Origin: Caenispirillum salinarum AK4
GTDB lineage: Bacteria; Pseudomonadota; Alphaproteobacteria; Rhodospirillales; Rhodospirillaceae
Direction: 5' to 3'
Length of the DNA: 64,000 bases
Assembly (NCBI RefSeq): GCF_000315795.1
Contig: NZ_ANHY01000011.1
Coordinates: forward strand, 1-64,000
In this document: positions 54,063 to 62,481 of the stretch, one piece after another
Numbering within the stretch: the stretch's first letter is position 1
Layout of the letters: the number at the start of each line of letters is the position of its first letter
Notes under the pieces: model-generated
Told to the model about the DNA's origin: nothing
Database searches by the model: none
What the model saw: the letters and a program-made list of their open reading frames with translations, nothing else
Translations under genes and position numbers: made by a program

Positions 54063-55439
54063 TTGACCGAACCGATAGGACCGACCCGAGAGGAGATAGG
54101 CACGTCCGTGCGTCTGTTCGTGCGGACGGCCGCGGAGGCGCGCGTGCCGTCGGCCCTTCGCCTGCATTACGATCTGGTGGACGAGCCGGAGCGCGCGGAC
54201 GTGGCCATCTGCCTGGGCGCGCCCGACGCCGCCCTCGCGCCCGAGCGGCCGACGTGGGCGGGCCTGATGCCGGTGGTCGCGCTGGAAACCCTTTGGCCGC
54301 TGGCCGACCATCAGCTGGAGGCCTTCGACGCCGGCCGACTCACCGAAGCCGTGCGGGCGGGGCTCGCGGCGGGCGCGCGGTACCGCGAGATACCGGCGGC
54401 GGCGCGGGCCAAGGCGGCGGAAGACCCCTACCTTGGCCTGCTGGCCTTCATCCACATGCGCGACGGCGCCTCCGCCCGGTTGAACGACGCTGCCGGCCCC
54501 GGCGTCGCCTGGCCGTTCGAGCGCCTGGCGCCCTCGCGCGGCGACCTGGGCGGCGGCGCGCTCATCGCCGACCTGGGCGCGGCCGGCTACGTTTCCCGCA
54601 CGGTGAACGACGCCGGCCACCCCTGCCCCGAGTGCGGCAGCCTCAAGGCCCTGCTGCGCGATGTCTGCGCCACCTGCGGCAGCCCCGACATCGGCGAGGA
54701 GATGCTCGTCCACCACTTCACCTGCGGCTATCAGGGGCCGGAGCAGGCGTTCGATGCCGAAGGCGGCCTGTACCGCTGTCCCAAGTGCCGGCGGACGCTG
54801 CGCCACATCGGCATGGACTACGACAAGCCCGGCGGCATTACCGTCTGCCGCGCCTGCGACGCGCGGGCCGAGGAAACGGCCGTGGCGGGCCGCTGCCTGT
54901 CGTGCGCCGAACGCTTCCCCATCGATCGCAGCCCGCGCCGGTTCCTCTATGACTACGCCGTCACGCCCAAGGGACTCGACGCCCTGTTCTCCGGCGTGAT
55001 CGAGATGCAGGACCCGCACGCCATCCTGTCACGCTTCGTCCCGCTGGTGGGGCTGGAAACACTGCTGTCGGTCGGCCGCAAGCTGCGCGCCCTGGGAGAG
55101 CGGCGGGCGTTCGGCAGCAGCGTGCTGACCATCGACGTCGGTGTCGAGAGCGACCCGGCGGCCCGCGGCGACCTGGCCCGGCGCGTCGGCGAGGAACTGG
55201 CCGCCCTGCTGCGGACCGAGGACACGGTGGCCTACCACATGTCTCGGCTGACGGTGCTGCTCGCCGGGGCCGGGCCCGAGCATGGCCCCGATGCCGCCGA
55301 CCGGCTGCGCCAGGCCCTGGGCGGCGTGTTCTCGGACACGGTGGTCGACGCCATGGACATCCAGTGCCGGCCGCTGGACGACGTCCTTGACGGCGACCGC
55401 CCGGACAACGCCGGAGAGGGGCCGGAGGGCGAGGCATGA
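54063..55439 (+). CDS. TackOD1 zinc-ribbon protein with degenerate GGDEF-like C-domain
   Basis: A 458-residue cytoplasmic protein. The start is TTG 54063, with aggagg 8 bases upstream (54049-54054); the ATG at 54056 is only one base from that site and out of frame. Residues about 1-150 are an uncharacterised N-domain. Residues about 185-300 match TackOD1: HPCPECGS, CATCGSPDIGEEMLVHHFTC, YRCPKCRRTLRHIGMDYD, then CRACD and CLSCAERF, forming several Cys4 zinc sites. The last 150 residues resemble a GGDEF fold without the GGDEF motif (TIDVGVESDPAARG, MSRLTVLLAGAGPEHG). A regulatory or c-di-GMP-like sensing role in polymer synthesis is inferred from context. Confidence 0.75.
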   Translation: MTEPIGPTREEIGTSVRLFVRTAAEARVPSALRLHYDLVDEPERADVAICLGAPDAALAPERPTWAGLMPVVALETLWPLADHQLEAFDAGRLTEAVRAGLAAGARYREIPAAARAKAAEDPYLGLLAFIHMRDGASARLNDAAGPGVAWPFERLAPSRGDLGGGALIADLGAAGYVSRTVNDAGHPCPECGSLKALLRDVCATCGSPDIGEEMLVHHFTCGYQGPEQAFDAEGGLYRCPKCRRTLRHIGMDYDKPGGITVCRACDARAEETAVAGRCLSCAERFPIDRSPRRFLYDYAVTPKGLDALFSGVIEMQDPHAILSRFVPLVGLETLLSVGRKLRALGERRAFGSSVLTIDVGVESDPAARGDLARRVGEELAALLRTEDTVAYHMSRLTVLLAGAGPEHGPDAADRLRQALGGVFSDTVVDAMDIQCRPLDDVLDGDRPDNAGEGPEGEA

Positions 55440-56569
55440 AGCGCATCGCTCCACGGCGCCCCGTCTACCGCGCCCCCGCCGATCCGCGGCGGGAGTCCGT
55501 GCGCCTTGGAAAATACATCTACCTGACCCTTCTGATCGCCTTCCTGGTGGTGCTGGGCCATGTGCTGATCGGGCACCTCTACGTGCTGCGCGGCGACGGC
55601 TTCGTGCTTGCCCGGCAGCGGGCCGTCGCCCTGCCGTTCGAGGCCATGGTGGAAGACGTCATGGTGGCCGACGGCGCGCGGGTGCAGGCCGGCGAGCGGT
55701 TGTTCCACTATGTCAGCGTGCCCCTTCTGTCCGATATCACCGAATTGCGGGTGCGGCTGGCCGACCTGGAGCGCCGGCGGCGGGAGCGCGCCGCGGAGCT
55801 GGACGTATCGGCGGCGGAGCTTGAAGTCCTGGAGGATTACGTCGGCCGCCTCACGGCCATGCGCGATCGTCTGGAGACCTTGCGCGAGCAGGGCCTGACG
55901 GAGAACGAGCGCTACGGCGACGTCCTGCGCTACCGCCTGCAGGCGGCGCGCGACCTGGCGGGCCTGCGCGCAGACCGGACGGCCGCCCGCGAGGAGGTGG
56001 CGGCGCTGAAGGAAAGTATCACCCGGCTGCGGAGCGAGGTCGATCGCCTGCGTGCCGTCTACGGCGACGGTACGGCCCGCGCGCCGCGCGACGGCGTGGT
56101 GGCCGGGCTGGACGTGGTCGCCGGCGAGGTTCTGGAGCCGGGGCGCGAGGTCCTGCGCGTTTTTTCGGGGCGGCGCTACCTGGGGGTCTTCTTCGAATCC
56201 GCCTCCCTCGTCGGTGCCGAGCCCGGCGATCCGGTCCTGGTGGACCTGCCGGGACGGGCGCTGGAGGTGGGCCGCATCGCCGACCTGCGGGCCGTTTCGC
56301 CCCGCCTGCCCGCGGAATTCCAGCCGCGCTTCAAGCCGGCGGACCGCGACCGGCTGGCGGTCGTCCTGCTGCCGCCGGGCGTGCTGCAGGCCCATCCGGT
56401 GCTCAGCACGGTGAACCTCTACAAGCCTGTCGGCCTGGAATGGATCGTGGACGCGCCGGAGGTGGGTCCTCCGCCGCCGCTGTTCCGCGAGGCACCGCCT
56501 TCCCGGCCGTCGGCCCGTCTAGAGCCACCACAGGTCGACGCCACGGGGAACGACGCCGGGCTCGACTAG
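55436..56569 (+). CDS. HlyD/Alg44-like membrane fusion protein
   Basis: A 377-residue protein with one helix at about 28-50, a first lipoyl half (ALPFEAMVEDVMVADGARVQ), a coiled coil at about 95-205, the second half APRDGVVAGLDVVAGEVLEP and a beta domain (VLVDLPGRALEVGRI). The C-terminal 40 residues are proline-rich. This resembles the fusion-protein part of Alg44 but without PilZ. It would connect the inner-membrane synthases to the outer-membrane TPR/barrel protein. The start overlaps the TackOD1 stop by 4 bases; the end overlaps the convergent dehydrogenase gene by 51 bases. Confidence 0.83.
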   Translation: MKRIAPRRPVYRAPADPRRESVRLGKYIYLTLLIAFLVVLGHVLIGHLYVLRGDGFVLARQRAVALPFEAMVEDVMVADGARVQAGERLFHYVSVPLLSDITELRVRLADLERRRRERAAELDVSAAELEVLEDYVGRLTAMRDRLETLREQGLTENERYGDVLRYRLQAARDLAGLRADRTAAREEVAALKESITRLRSEVDRLRAVYGDGTARAPRDGVVAGLDVVAGEVLEPGREVLRVFSGRRYLGVFFESASLVGAEPGDPVLVDLPGRALEVGRIADLRAVSPRLPAEFQPRFKPADRDRLAVVLLPPGVLQAHPVLSTVNLYKPVGLEWIVDAPEVGPPPPLFREAPPSRPSARLEPPQVDATGNDAGLD

Positions 56570-57829
56570 CCCCGGCACGTCGGCCACCACGCCGGCGTCC
56601 GGCCGGGCCAGTAGGCGCGCGATCAGGGGCCACCCGGCGTCGCGGAAGGCCCGGTGCGCCACCGCCACCAAAACGCCGTCGGCGGGGGCGCAGTCCTCCG
56701 GCGCGGTCAGCGGCACCGGCGCGGTCGCGGGCGGCACCACCGGGTCCACCACCTGCACCGTTATGTCGAAGCGCCGCAGGTGCGCGATGATGTCCAGCAC
56801 CTTGCTGTTGCGCAGGTCGGGCACGTCGGGCTTGAAGCTGAGGCCCAGCACGGTGACCACCGGCGGCCCGTCGCTGCGGCGGTGCATGAGCCGGCGGAGC
56901 ATTTCGTTTGCGATGAACGCGGGCACGCGCTCGTTCACGCGCCGCGCCGTCCTGACGAGGTCGGCCTCGGCGCCGGCATCTTCCGCCCGGTGCGCCAGGA
57001 ACCACGGGTCGACGCCGATGCAGTGCCCGCCGACCAGCCCCGGCGTAAAGGGCAGGAAGTTCCATTTCGTCCCGGCCGCCGCCAGGACATCGCGGCTGTC
57101 GAGGCCCAGCCGGTGGCAGATCAGCGCCATCTCGTTCATCAGGGCGATGTTCACGTCGCGCTGGGTGTTCTCCAGCACCTTGCCGGCCTCTGCCACGGCG
57201 ATGGATGGGGCGACGTGCAGCGGCGCCTCGACGACGCGGCCGTACAGGGCAAGCAACCCTTCCGTGGTGACGGAATCGCTGCCGGCGAGAACCTTTGCCG
57301 TGTTGGTGAAGCGGTGGTCCGTGTCGCCGGGATTGATCCGCTCGGGGCTGTAGCCGACGCCGAAGTCGCGCCCGCAGCGCAGGCCCGAGGCCGCCTCCAG
57401 AACCGGGATCAACGCCTGCTCGGTCGCGCCGGGATACAGCGTGCTTTCGAAGACGACGGTCCCGCCCGGCCGCAGATGCCGGCCGACGGCGTCCGCCGCC
57501 GCCCTGACCGGCTCGAGGTCGGGAACATGAGCCTCGGTGACCGGCGTCGGCACCGTGACGATGTGAACGTCGGCCTCGGCCAGGGCGGCCGGATCGTCGG
57601 TCAGGCGCAGGTCGGCGGCCTTGAGGTCCGCGGCGGAAACCTCGCCCGTTTCATCCACGCCGCGCGCGAGAGCTTCAACGCGGCGTGGGTCGGTGTCGAA
57701 GGCAATGAGCCGGTGAGAGGCAACGGACGCAAAGGCCAGCGCCACCGGCAGGCCCACGTAGCCGATGCCGACGACGGCGATGCGAGGGCGGCCTTCCAGA
57801 CCGGACACGCGGTCGCTCGTGGTAGTCAT
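56519..57829 (-). CDS. UDP-sugar (GlcNAc/GalNAc/Glc type) 6-dehydrogenase
   Basis: A 436-residue nucleotide-sugar dehydrogenase. Rossmann loop VVGIGYVGLPVALAFA (about 19-34), substrate region FESTLYPGATEQ, catalytic Lys217 in AEAGKVLENTQRDVNIA, and catalytic Cys270 in LVGGHCIGVDP. The KVLENTQRDVNIALMNE pattern is that of the WbpO/TviB/CapL branch, which oxidises UDP-N-acetylhexosamines to uronic acids, more than of plain UDP-glucose dehydrogenase. It would supply an acidic sugar to the GT2 enzymes. It is on the opposite strand, with its 3' end running 51 bases into the fusion-protein gene. Confidence 0.85.
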   Translation of the reverse strand: MTTTSDRVSGLEGRPRIAVVGIGYVGLPVALAFASVASHRLIAFDTDPRRVEALARGVDETGEVSAADLKAADLRLTDDPAALAEADVHIVTVPTPVTEAHVPDLEPVRAAADAVGRHLRPGGTVVFESTLYPGATEQALIPVLEAASGLRCGRDFGVGYSPERINPGDTDHRFTNTAKVLAGSDSVTTEGLLALYGRVVEAPLHVAPSIAVAEAGKVLENTQRDVNIALMNEMALICHRLGLDSRDVLAAAGTKWNFLPFTPGLVGGHCIGVDPWFLAHRAEDAGAEADLVRTARRVNERVPAFIANEMLRRLMHRRSDGPPVVTVLGLSFKPDVPDLRNSKVLDIIAHLRRFDITVQVVDPVVPPATAPVPLTAPEDCAPADGVLVAVAHRAFRDAGWPLIARLLARPDAGVVADVPGLVEPGVVPRGVDLWWL

Positions 57830-57952
57830 GCACCACGAACGGCGCGCGAAGGCGCCGCGTTCCGCACGACACGGCCCGCGACGACGCGAGCGCCCCGGCG
57901 CAACCGCCCACCTGCGCCGCCCCGCTCAGCTCCGGCCGGCTGCTGAACCGCA

Positions 57953-60900
57953 TCAGGACCGCCGCCGCGCCACCAGGCTTGCGGCGGCGGCCACCGGTCC
58001 CGTGTCCCGCAGGCCGAGCGCGATGGTCGTCATGGCCGGCAGGAAGGTCAACGACACGACCGCCGCCCCCAGGATGCCGAACAGCACGATGGCGCCGACG
58101 CCGCGGTACAGCTCCGTCCCCTCGCCCGGCACGAAGACCAGGGGCGCCAGGCCGCAGATGGTGGTGATGGTGGACATGACGATGGGCCGCAGGCGCGACG
58201 CCACCGCCTCGCGCACCGCCTCATGCGGCGAGGTCTCCGGGTCGCGCACGTTCTCCATGGCGCGGTGGACGATGAGGATGGGGTTGTTCACCACCGTCCC
58301 CATCAGGATCAGGAAGCCCATCATGGAGATCATGTCGAAAGGCTGGTGAATGGCCTGGAAGCCGATCAAGGGCAGCATGCCGCCGATCAGGTTCAGCAGT
58401 TGCAGCCCGACGATGCCGCCCGCCGCGCCCAGCGGGATGGTTGTCATGATGAGCAGCGGATAGCCCCAGTGGCGGAAGATCGCCACCAGCAAAAGATAGA
58501 CGATGGCAACCGCGATGCCGTAGTTGTCCAGCAACGCGGCCTGTGTGGCCTCCAACTGGTCGCTGGCGCCGGATATGTCGATGGCGACGATGGCCGGCAC
58601 CTGCCCCGTCTCGCGCAGATGGCCGACGAGGTCCTCGCGCACCCGCTGAACGCCCACCTCCAGCGGCACGTCGGGCGGCGGGATGACGTTGAGCGTCACC
58701 GTCCGGCGGCCGTCGATGCGGCGGATGGTGCTGGTGTCCACCGTCTCGGCGATGCGGGCGACGGTCGCCAGCGGCACCACCGATCCCTGCGGCGTCACCA
58801 GCGGCACCTGCCCCAGATCGTCCAGGTCCGCCCGCACGCCGGCTTCGCTGTAGAAGTAGATGTCGATCTTGTCGTCGGCGCGGAAGAACTCGTCGACGAA
58901 GGCGCCATCGGTCAGGGCGGCGACCGTGAACCCCAGGTCGCCGGCCTCCAGCCCCAGTTCGGCCGCGCGCTCCCAGTCCGGGTAGACCTCCACCAGCGGC
59001 TGCGACAGCGACAGGGTCGACGGCGTGGCGCGCAGGCGGGGGTCGTCGAACACCTCTTCCGCCCGCTGGTAGGCGGCCGAGGCGACCGCATAAACGTCGG
59101 CGAGGTCGGGGCCGGAGATGTCCAGGTTCACCGACCGCGTGCCGCCGTCGTTGGACGTGATGATGGACCCCCGCGAGGCGAAGGCGCGCATGCCGGGATA
59201 GTCCTCGAAGCGGGCCGTCATCACCTCCATCAGGTCGCCCAACTGGTCGGGATCGGTGGTTTCGGTGATGATGCGCAGGCCCGATGCCTCGATGGAGAGG
59301 TTGAGGTACTCCAGCGCCGGCACCTCGGCCTCACCCTCGGCGTAGCGGGCGGGGTCGTCGCCGACGAACTGCAGGAAGTGATCCTCCAGCTCCTTGCCGA
59401 TGGCGGTCATGGTGTCAAGGTTGTAGCCGGGCGGCGCGTTCATGCGCACGAAGGTCTTGGGCTCCTCGCCCTCCGGCAGGTATTCGGCCGGCGGCGTCAG
59501 GACGATGTAGACGAAGGCACTGGCCGCCACGCTGACGCCGATCACCACCAGCCGGCGCAGGCGCCCGCGGATGAGCCAGTCCACGCCGGCGACCGTGCGG
59601 CCCATGACACCGCCCTCGGCCCCCTTTTCCGTACCGCCGCCAAGCCCCTTGCCGCGCACGTCCATGTGCGCCGACGCCGTCGGCACCAGCGTGATCGCCA
59701 CCAGCATGGACGCCAGGATGGAGGCGCTGATGGCGATGGCGACGTCGGAATAAAGCTGGCCGGCCTCCAGGTCGATGAACACGATGGGCACGAAGACCAT
59801 GATGGTGGTGAAGGTGGACGCCACCACCGCCGGCCACACCCGCCGCACGCCCTCCACGGCGGCCTTCATGCGGTCGAGGCCGCGCTTGCGCTCCAGGTTG
59901 ATGCTCTCCAGCACCACGATGGTGTTGTCGAGCGTCATGCCGATGGCGAACGCCACGCCGGCCAGCGAGATGACGTTGACGGTGCGCCCCGTCAGCAACA
60001 GGCCGATGAAGGCCGCCACCGTGCAGATGGGAATGCCCATGACGCCCACGCCCGTCGCCCGCCACGACCGCAGGAAGGCGTACATCACGATGGTCGCCAG
60101 CGTCGCCCCCAGCGCCACGTTGATCCAGACGTTGCGGATGGAGGCCTCGACGTATCCCGCGTCCTCGGCCGTCAGCTCCATGACCATGCCGTTGGGCTTG
60201 AGGACCTCCTCGTTGATGGCCTCCATCTCGTCGAGCATGGCGTACTTGATGTCGATGACGTTGGACCCGGCCTCCCGCCGAACCGACAGGCCGATGACCG
60301 GCTGGCCGTTGACGGTGGACACCTCCGTCACCTCGGAATGGTCGAAGCGCACCTCGGCCACCTCGTGCAGGCGCACGACCGCATCGCCCTGGCGGCGGAC
60401 AATGAGGTTTTGCAGGTCCTCCAGGTCCTCGAAGCGCCCCACCGTGCGCAGCAGGTAGCGGCGCTTGCCGCTCTCGATCTCGCCGCCGGAGGTATCCCGG
60501 TTGCGCGCGCGCACGGCCTCGCGCACGTCGGCGATGGAGATGTCGCGCTCGGCCAGGGCGCGGGGGTCGAGCAGCACGCGGATCTGGCGCTCCGCCCCGC
60601 CGCCGATGCCGACGCGCGCGACATCCGGCACGTTTTCCATGCGGGCGCGGACGTTGTCGTCCACGAAATCCCGCATCATGTCCATGTCCAGCCCGCGCGG
60701 ATTGCCGTCGACCGGCGAGACGCGGAAGTACATGAAGGAATTGGACGAGAACGACGTGGCGTAGACGCGCGGCTGGTCCACGTTCAGCGGGTAGTCGGGC
60801 ACCTGGTTCAGCGCGTTGTTGACACGGATCAGCGTCTGCGTGATGTCGACGTCGTAAGGAAACTCAAGCTCCACCCGCGCCTGACCGCTGGACGCCCGCG

Positions 60901-61138
60901 TGACCATCCGCTGCATGCTGGGGATGGAGCGCAGGTATTCCTCCTGCTCCACCAGGATTTCCTTTTCCACGTCCTGGGGCGTGGCCCCCGGCCAGGTGGT
61001 GCGGATGGTGATGGTGCGCACCTCCAGGTCCGGGATCATCTGCACCGGAATGCCCAGGGCCGCCACGACGCCCACCACGCAGATGATCAGCGTCACGACG
61101 GTGGTGAGGATGCCCTGGCGGACCAGACGGTCGAACAC
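57953..61138 (-). CDS. RND-family efflux permease
   Basis: A 1061-residue RND transporter of the AcrB/HAE1 superfamily. It begins at GTG 61138 (a G-rich ribosome site, gaggggg, lies ahead), and the N-terminus MFDRLVRQGILTTVVTLI is a usual start helix. Twelve helices and two large periplasmic loops are present. Motifs: WPGATPQDVEKEI, TRASSGQARVELEF, and in helix 4 the region GVAFAIGMTLDNTIVVLESI, which carries the proton-relay Asp, followed by ERKRGLDRMKAAVEGVRRVW. It is encoded 11 bases after its adaptor. Substrate unknown; helix-4 lacks the double DD of drug pumps but keeps one Asp. Confidence 0.9.
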   Translation of the reverse strand: MFDRLVRQGILTTVVTLIICVVGVVAALGIPVQMIPDLEVRTITIRTTWPGATPQDVEKEILVEQEEYLRSIPSMQRMVTRASSGQARVELEFPYDVDITQTLIRVNNALNQVPDYPLNVDQPRVYATSFSSNSFMYFRVSPVDGNPRGLDMDMMRDFVDDNVRARMENVPDVARVGIGGGAERQIRVLLDPRALAERDISIADVREAVRARNRDTSGGEIESGKRRYLLRTVGRFEDLEDLQNLIVRRQGDAVVRLHEVAEVRFDHSEVTEVSTVNGQPVIGLSVRREAGSNVIDIKYAMLDEMEAINEEVLKPNGMVMELTAEDAGYVEASIRNVWINVALGATLATIVMYAFLRSWRATGVGVMGIPICTVAAFIGLLLTGRTVNVISLAGVAFAIGMTLDNTIVVLESINLERKRGLDRMKAAVEGVRRVWPAVVASTFTTIMVFVPIVFIDLEAGQLYSDVAIAISASILASMLVAITLVPTASAHMDVRGKGLGGGTEKGAEGGVMGRTVAGVDWLIRGRLRRLVVIGVSVAASAFVYIVLTPPAEYLPEGEEPKTFVRMNAPPGYNLDTMTAIGKELEDHFLQFVGDDPARYAEGEAEVPALEYLNLSIEASGLRIITETTDPDQLGDLMEVMTARFEDYPGMRAFASRGSIITSNDGGTRSVNLDISGPDLADVYAVASAAYQRAEEVFDDPRLRATPSTLSLSQPLVEVYPDWERAAELGLEAGDLGFTVAALTDGAFVDEFFRADDKIDIYFYSEAGVRADLDDLGQVPLVTPQGSVVPLATVARIAETVDTSTIRRIDGRRTVTLNVIPPPDVPLEVGVQRVREDLVGHLRETGQVPAIVAIDISGASDQLEATQAALLDNYGIAVAIVYLLLVAIFRHWGYPLLIMTTIPLGAAGGIVGLQLLNLIGGMLPLIGFQAIHQPFDMISMMGFLILMGTVVNNPILIVHRAMENVRDPETSPHEAVREAVASRLRPIVMSTITTICGLAPLVFVPGEGTELYRGVGAIVLFGILGAAVVSLTFLPAMTTIALGLRDTGPVAAAASLVARRRS

Positions 61139-61149
61139 GCCGCACCCCC

Positions 61150-62280
61150 TCAGCCTTCAGCCGCATTCCCGGGGGCAGAGGCCGGAGCGGAGGGTTTCCC
61201 AGCCCCGACCACGCGGACGCGCTGGCCCGGCCGGAGCGATTCGTTGCCGCGCACGACGGCGCGGGCGCCCGCGTCCAGGCCGGAGAGCACATGCACGCGG
61301 CCGTCAAACGCCTGGCCCAGGCGGACCTGCCGTTCGGCGACCTGAGGGCCGCCGTCGCCCTCCTGCACCACCCACACCGTCACGCGGCCATCGGGATGCC
61401 GGATGACGGCATCGCGCGGCACCACGAGGCCCCGTTCGCCCGTCGCCAGGCGCAGGACGACGCGCACCGACATGCCGGGCGTCAGCGGCAGGCCGTCGCC
61501 GACGGGCCGCAGGCGCAGGGTGAAGGTGCGCGCGGTCGGGTCGCTGACGGGAACGCGCGCCAGCACCTTTGCCGGCACCGCGCGCCCGCCCAGCACATCC
61601 GCCCGCAGGGTGATGGCGGTGTCGTCGCGCAGGTCGGGGAAATAGCGCTGCGGGACGGGCACGTCGACGCGCAGGCGGTCGACGCCCACCAGGTCCACCA
61701 CCGGATCGCCGGGCGAGACCCACTCGCCCGCCTCCGTCCGTTCCCGCGCCACCACCCCGTCGAAGGGCGCGGCGATCAGGTGACGGCGCACGCGCTCCGC
61801 CCGGTAGGCCTCCTCGGCCGCAAGGCGCTCGGCGACGGCCCGCGCGGCCTCCACCGCCGAGCCACGGGCCTCAAGCTCGTTCTGGGGCAGGCTGGCCCGC
61901 GCCGCCAGACGGCGGCCGTCCTCCAGCCGCCGCTCGGCATCGTCCAGCCGCGCCCCGGCCTCCCGCGTCGCCGCCTCGGCCCGGCGCAGCTCCAGCCGTT
62001 CCAGCGCCGCGTCCAGTTGCACCAGCGGGTCCCCCTGCCCGACCCGATCGCCCAGGTCGACCTTCATGGACTGAACCAGCCCGCCCACATCGGTCGACAC
62101 CCGCGCCGACCGGGATGCGACGACGGTCCCCGTCAGCCGGACGCGGTCGACGATGTCGGCCCGTTCGACAGGCGCGGCGGCAACGCGCGCCGCCTCCTCG
62201 GCGACGGCCGGGGCGGCATAAAGAAGGATCAGAACGAACGTCGCGCCGATGGACAGGCGTCCGGGCCACCGTATCAGCAT
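61150..62280 (-). CDS. RND efflux periplasmic adaptor
   Basis: A 376-residue membrane fusion protein. ATG 62280 was preferred (gagg 7 bases upstream, then signal peptide MLIRWPGRLSIGATFVLILL...AVAE); an upstream ATG at 62340 would add 20 poor residues. Lipoyl halves GTVVASRSARVSTDVGGLVQ and IAAPFDGVVARERTEAGEWV flank a short coiled-coil (about 85-150), then the barrel (VPVPQRYFPDLRDDTAITLR) and membrane-proximal domain. It forms the pump with the RND protein downstream; no outer-membrane factor is adjacent. Confidence 0.88.
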   Translation of the reverse strand: MLIRWPGRLSIGATFVLILLYAAPAVAEEAARVAAAPVERADIVDRVRLTGTVVASRSARVSTDVGGLVQSMKVDLGDRVGQGDPLVQLDAALERLELRRAEAATREAGARLDDAERRLEDGRRLAARASLPQNELEARGSAVEAARAVAERLAAEEAYRAERVRRHLIAAPFDGVVARERTEAGEWVSPGDPVVDLVGVDRLRVDVPVPQRYFPDLRDDTAITLRADVLGGRAVPAKVLARVPVSDPTARTFTLRLRPVGDGLPLTPGMSVRVVLRLATGERGLVVPRDAVIRHPDGRVTVWVVQEGDGGPQVAERQVRLGQAFDGRVHVLSGLDAGARAVVRGNESLRPGQRVRVVGAGKPSAPASAPGNAAEG

Positions 62281-62481
62281 TGCGAGGCCTCGCGTGTTCG
62301 TGGTGGGAGTGGCCGCAGCCACGGCGTGCGCGAAGGGCATAGGGTCTCTACGCTCCCCACGGGCCGGCGGATCAGGCGGAACACGCGGGCGCGGCGCGCG
62401 TTGCTTGGGTGAGACTGCGGGCGCGGCCTCACAAGCACGGTCCGCGCTCCAGCCCAACCGCCCAATGAAGGAGCGCACCGC

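Noticed and set aside
54056-54952. ATG frame of 298 codons overlapping the TackOD1 gene
   Set aside because: Its ATG is one base from the ribosome site and its product is an Arg/Gly-rich shadow; the TTG frame has clear zinc-ribbon motifs.
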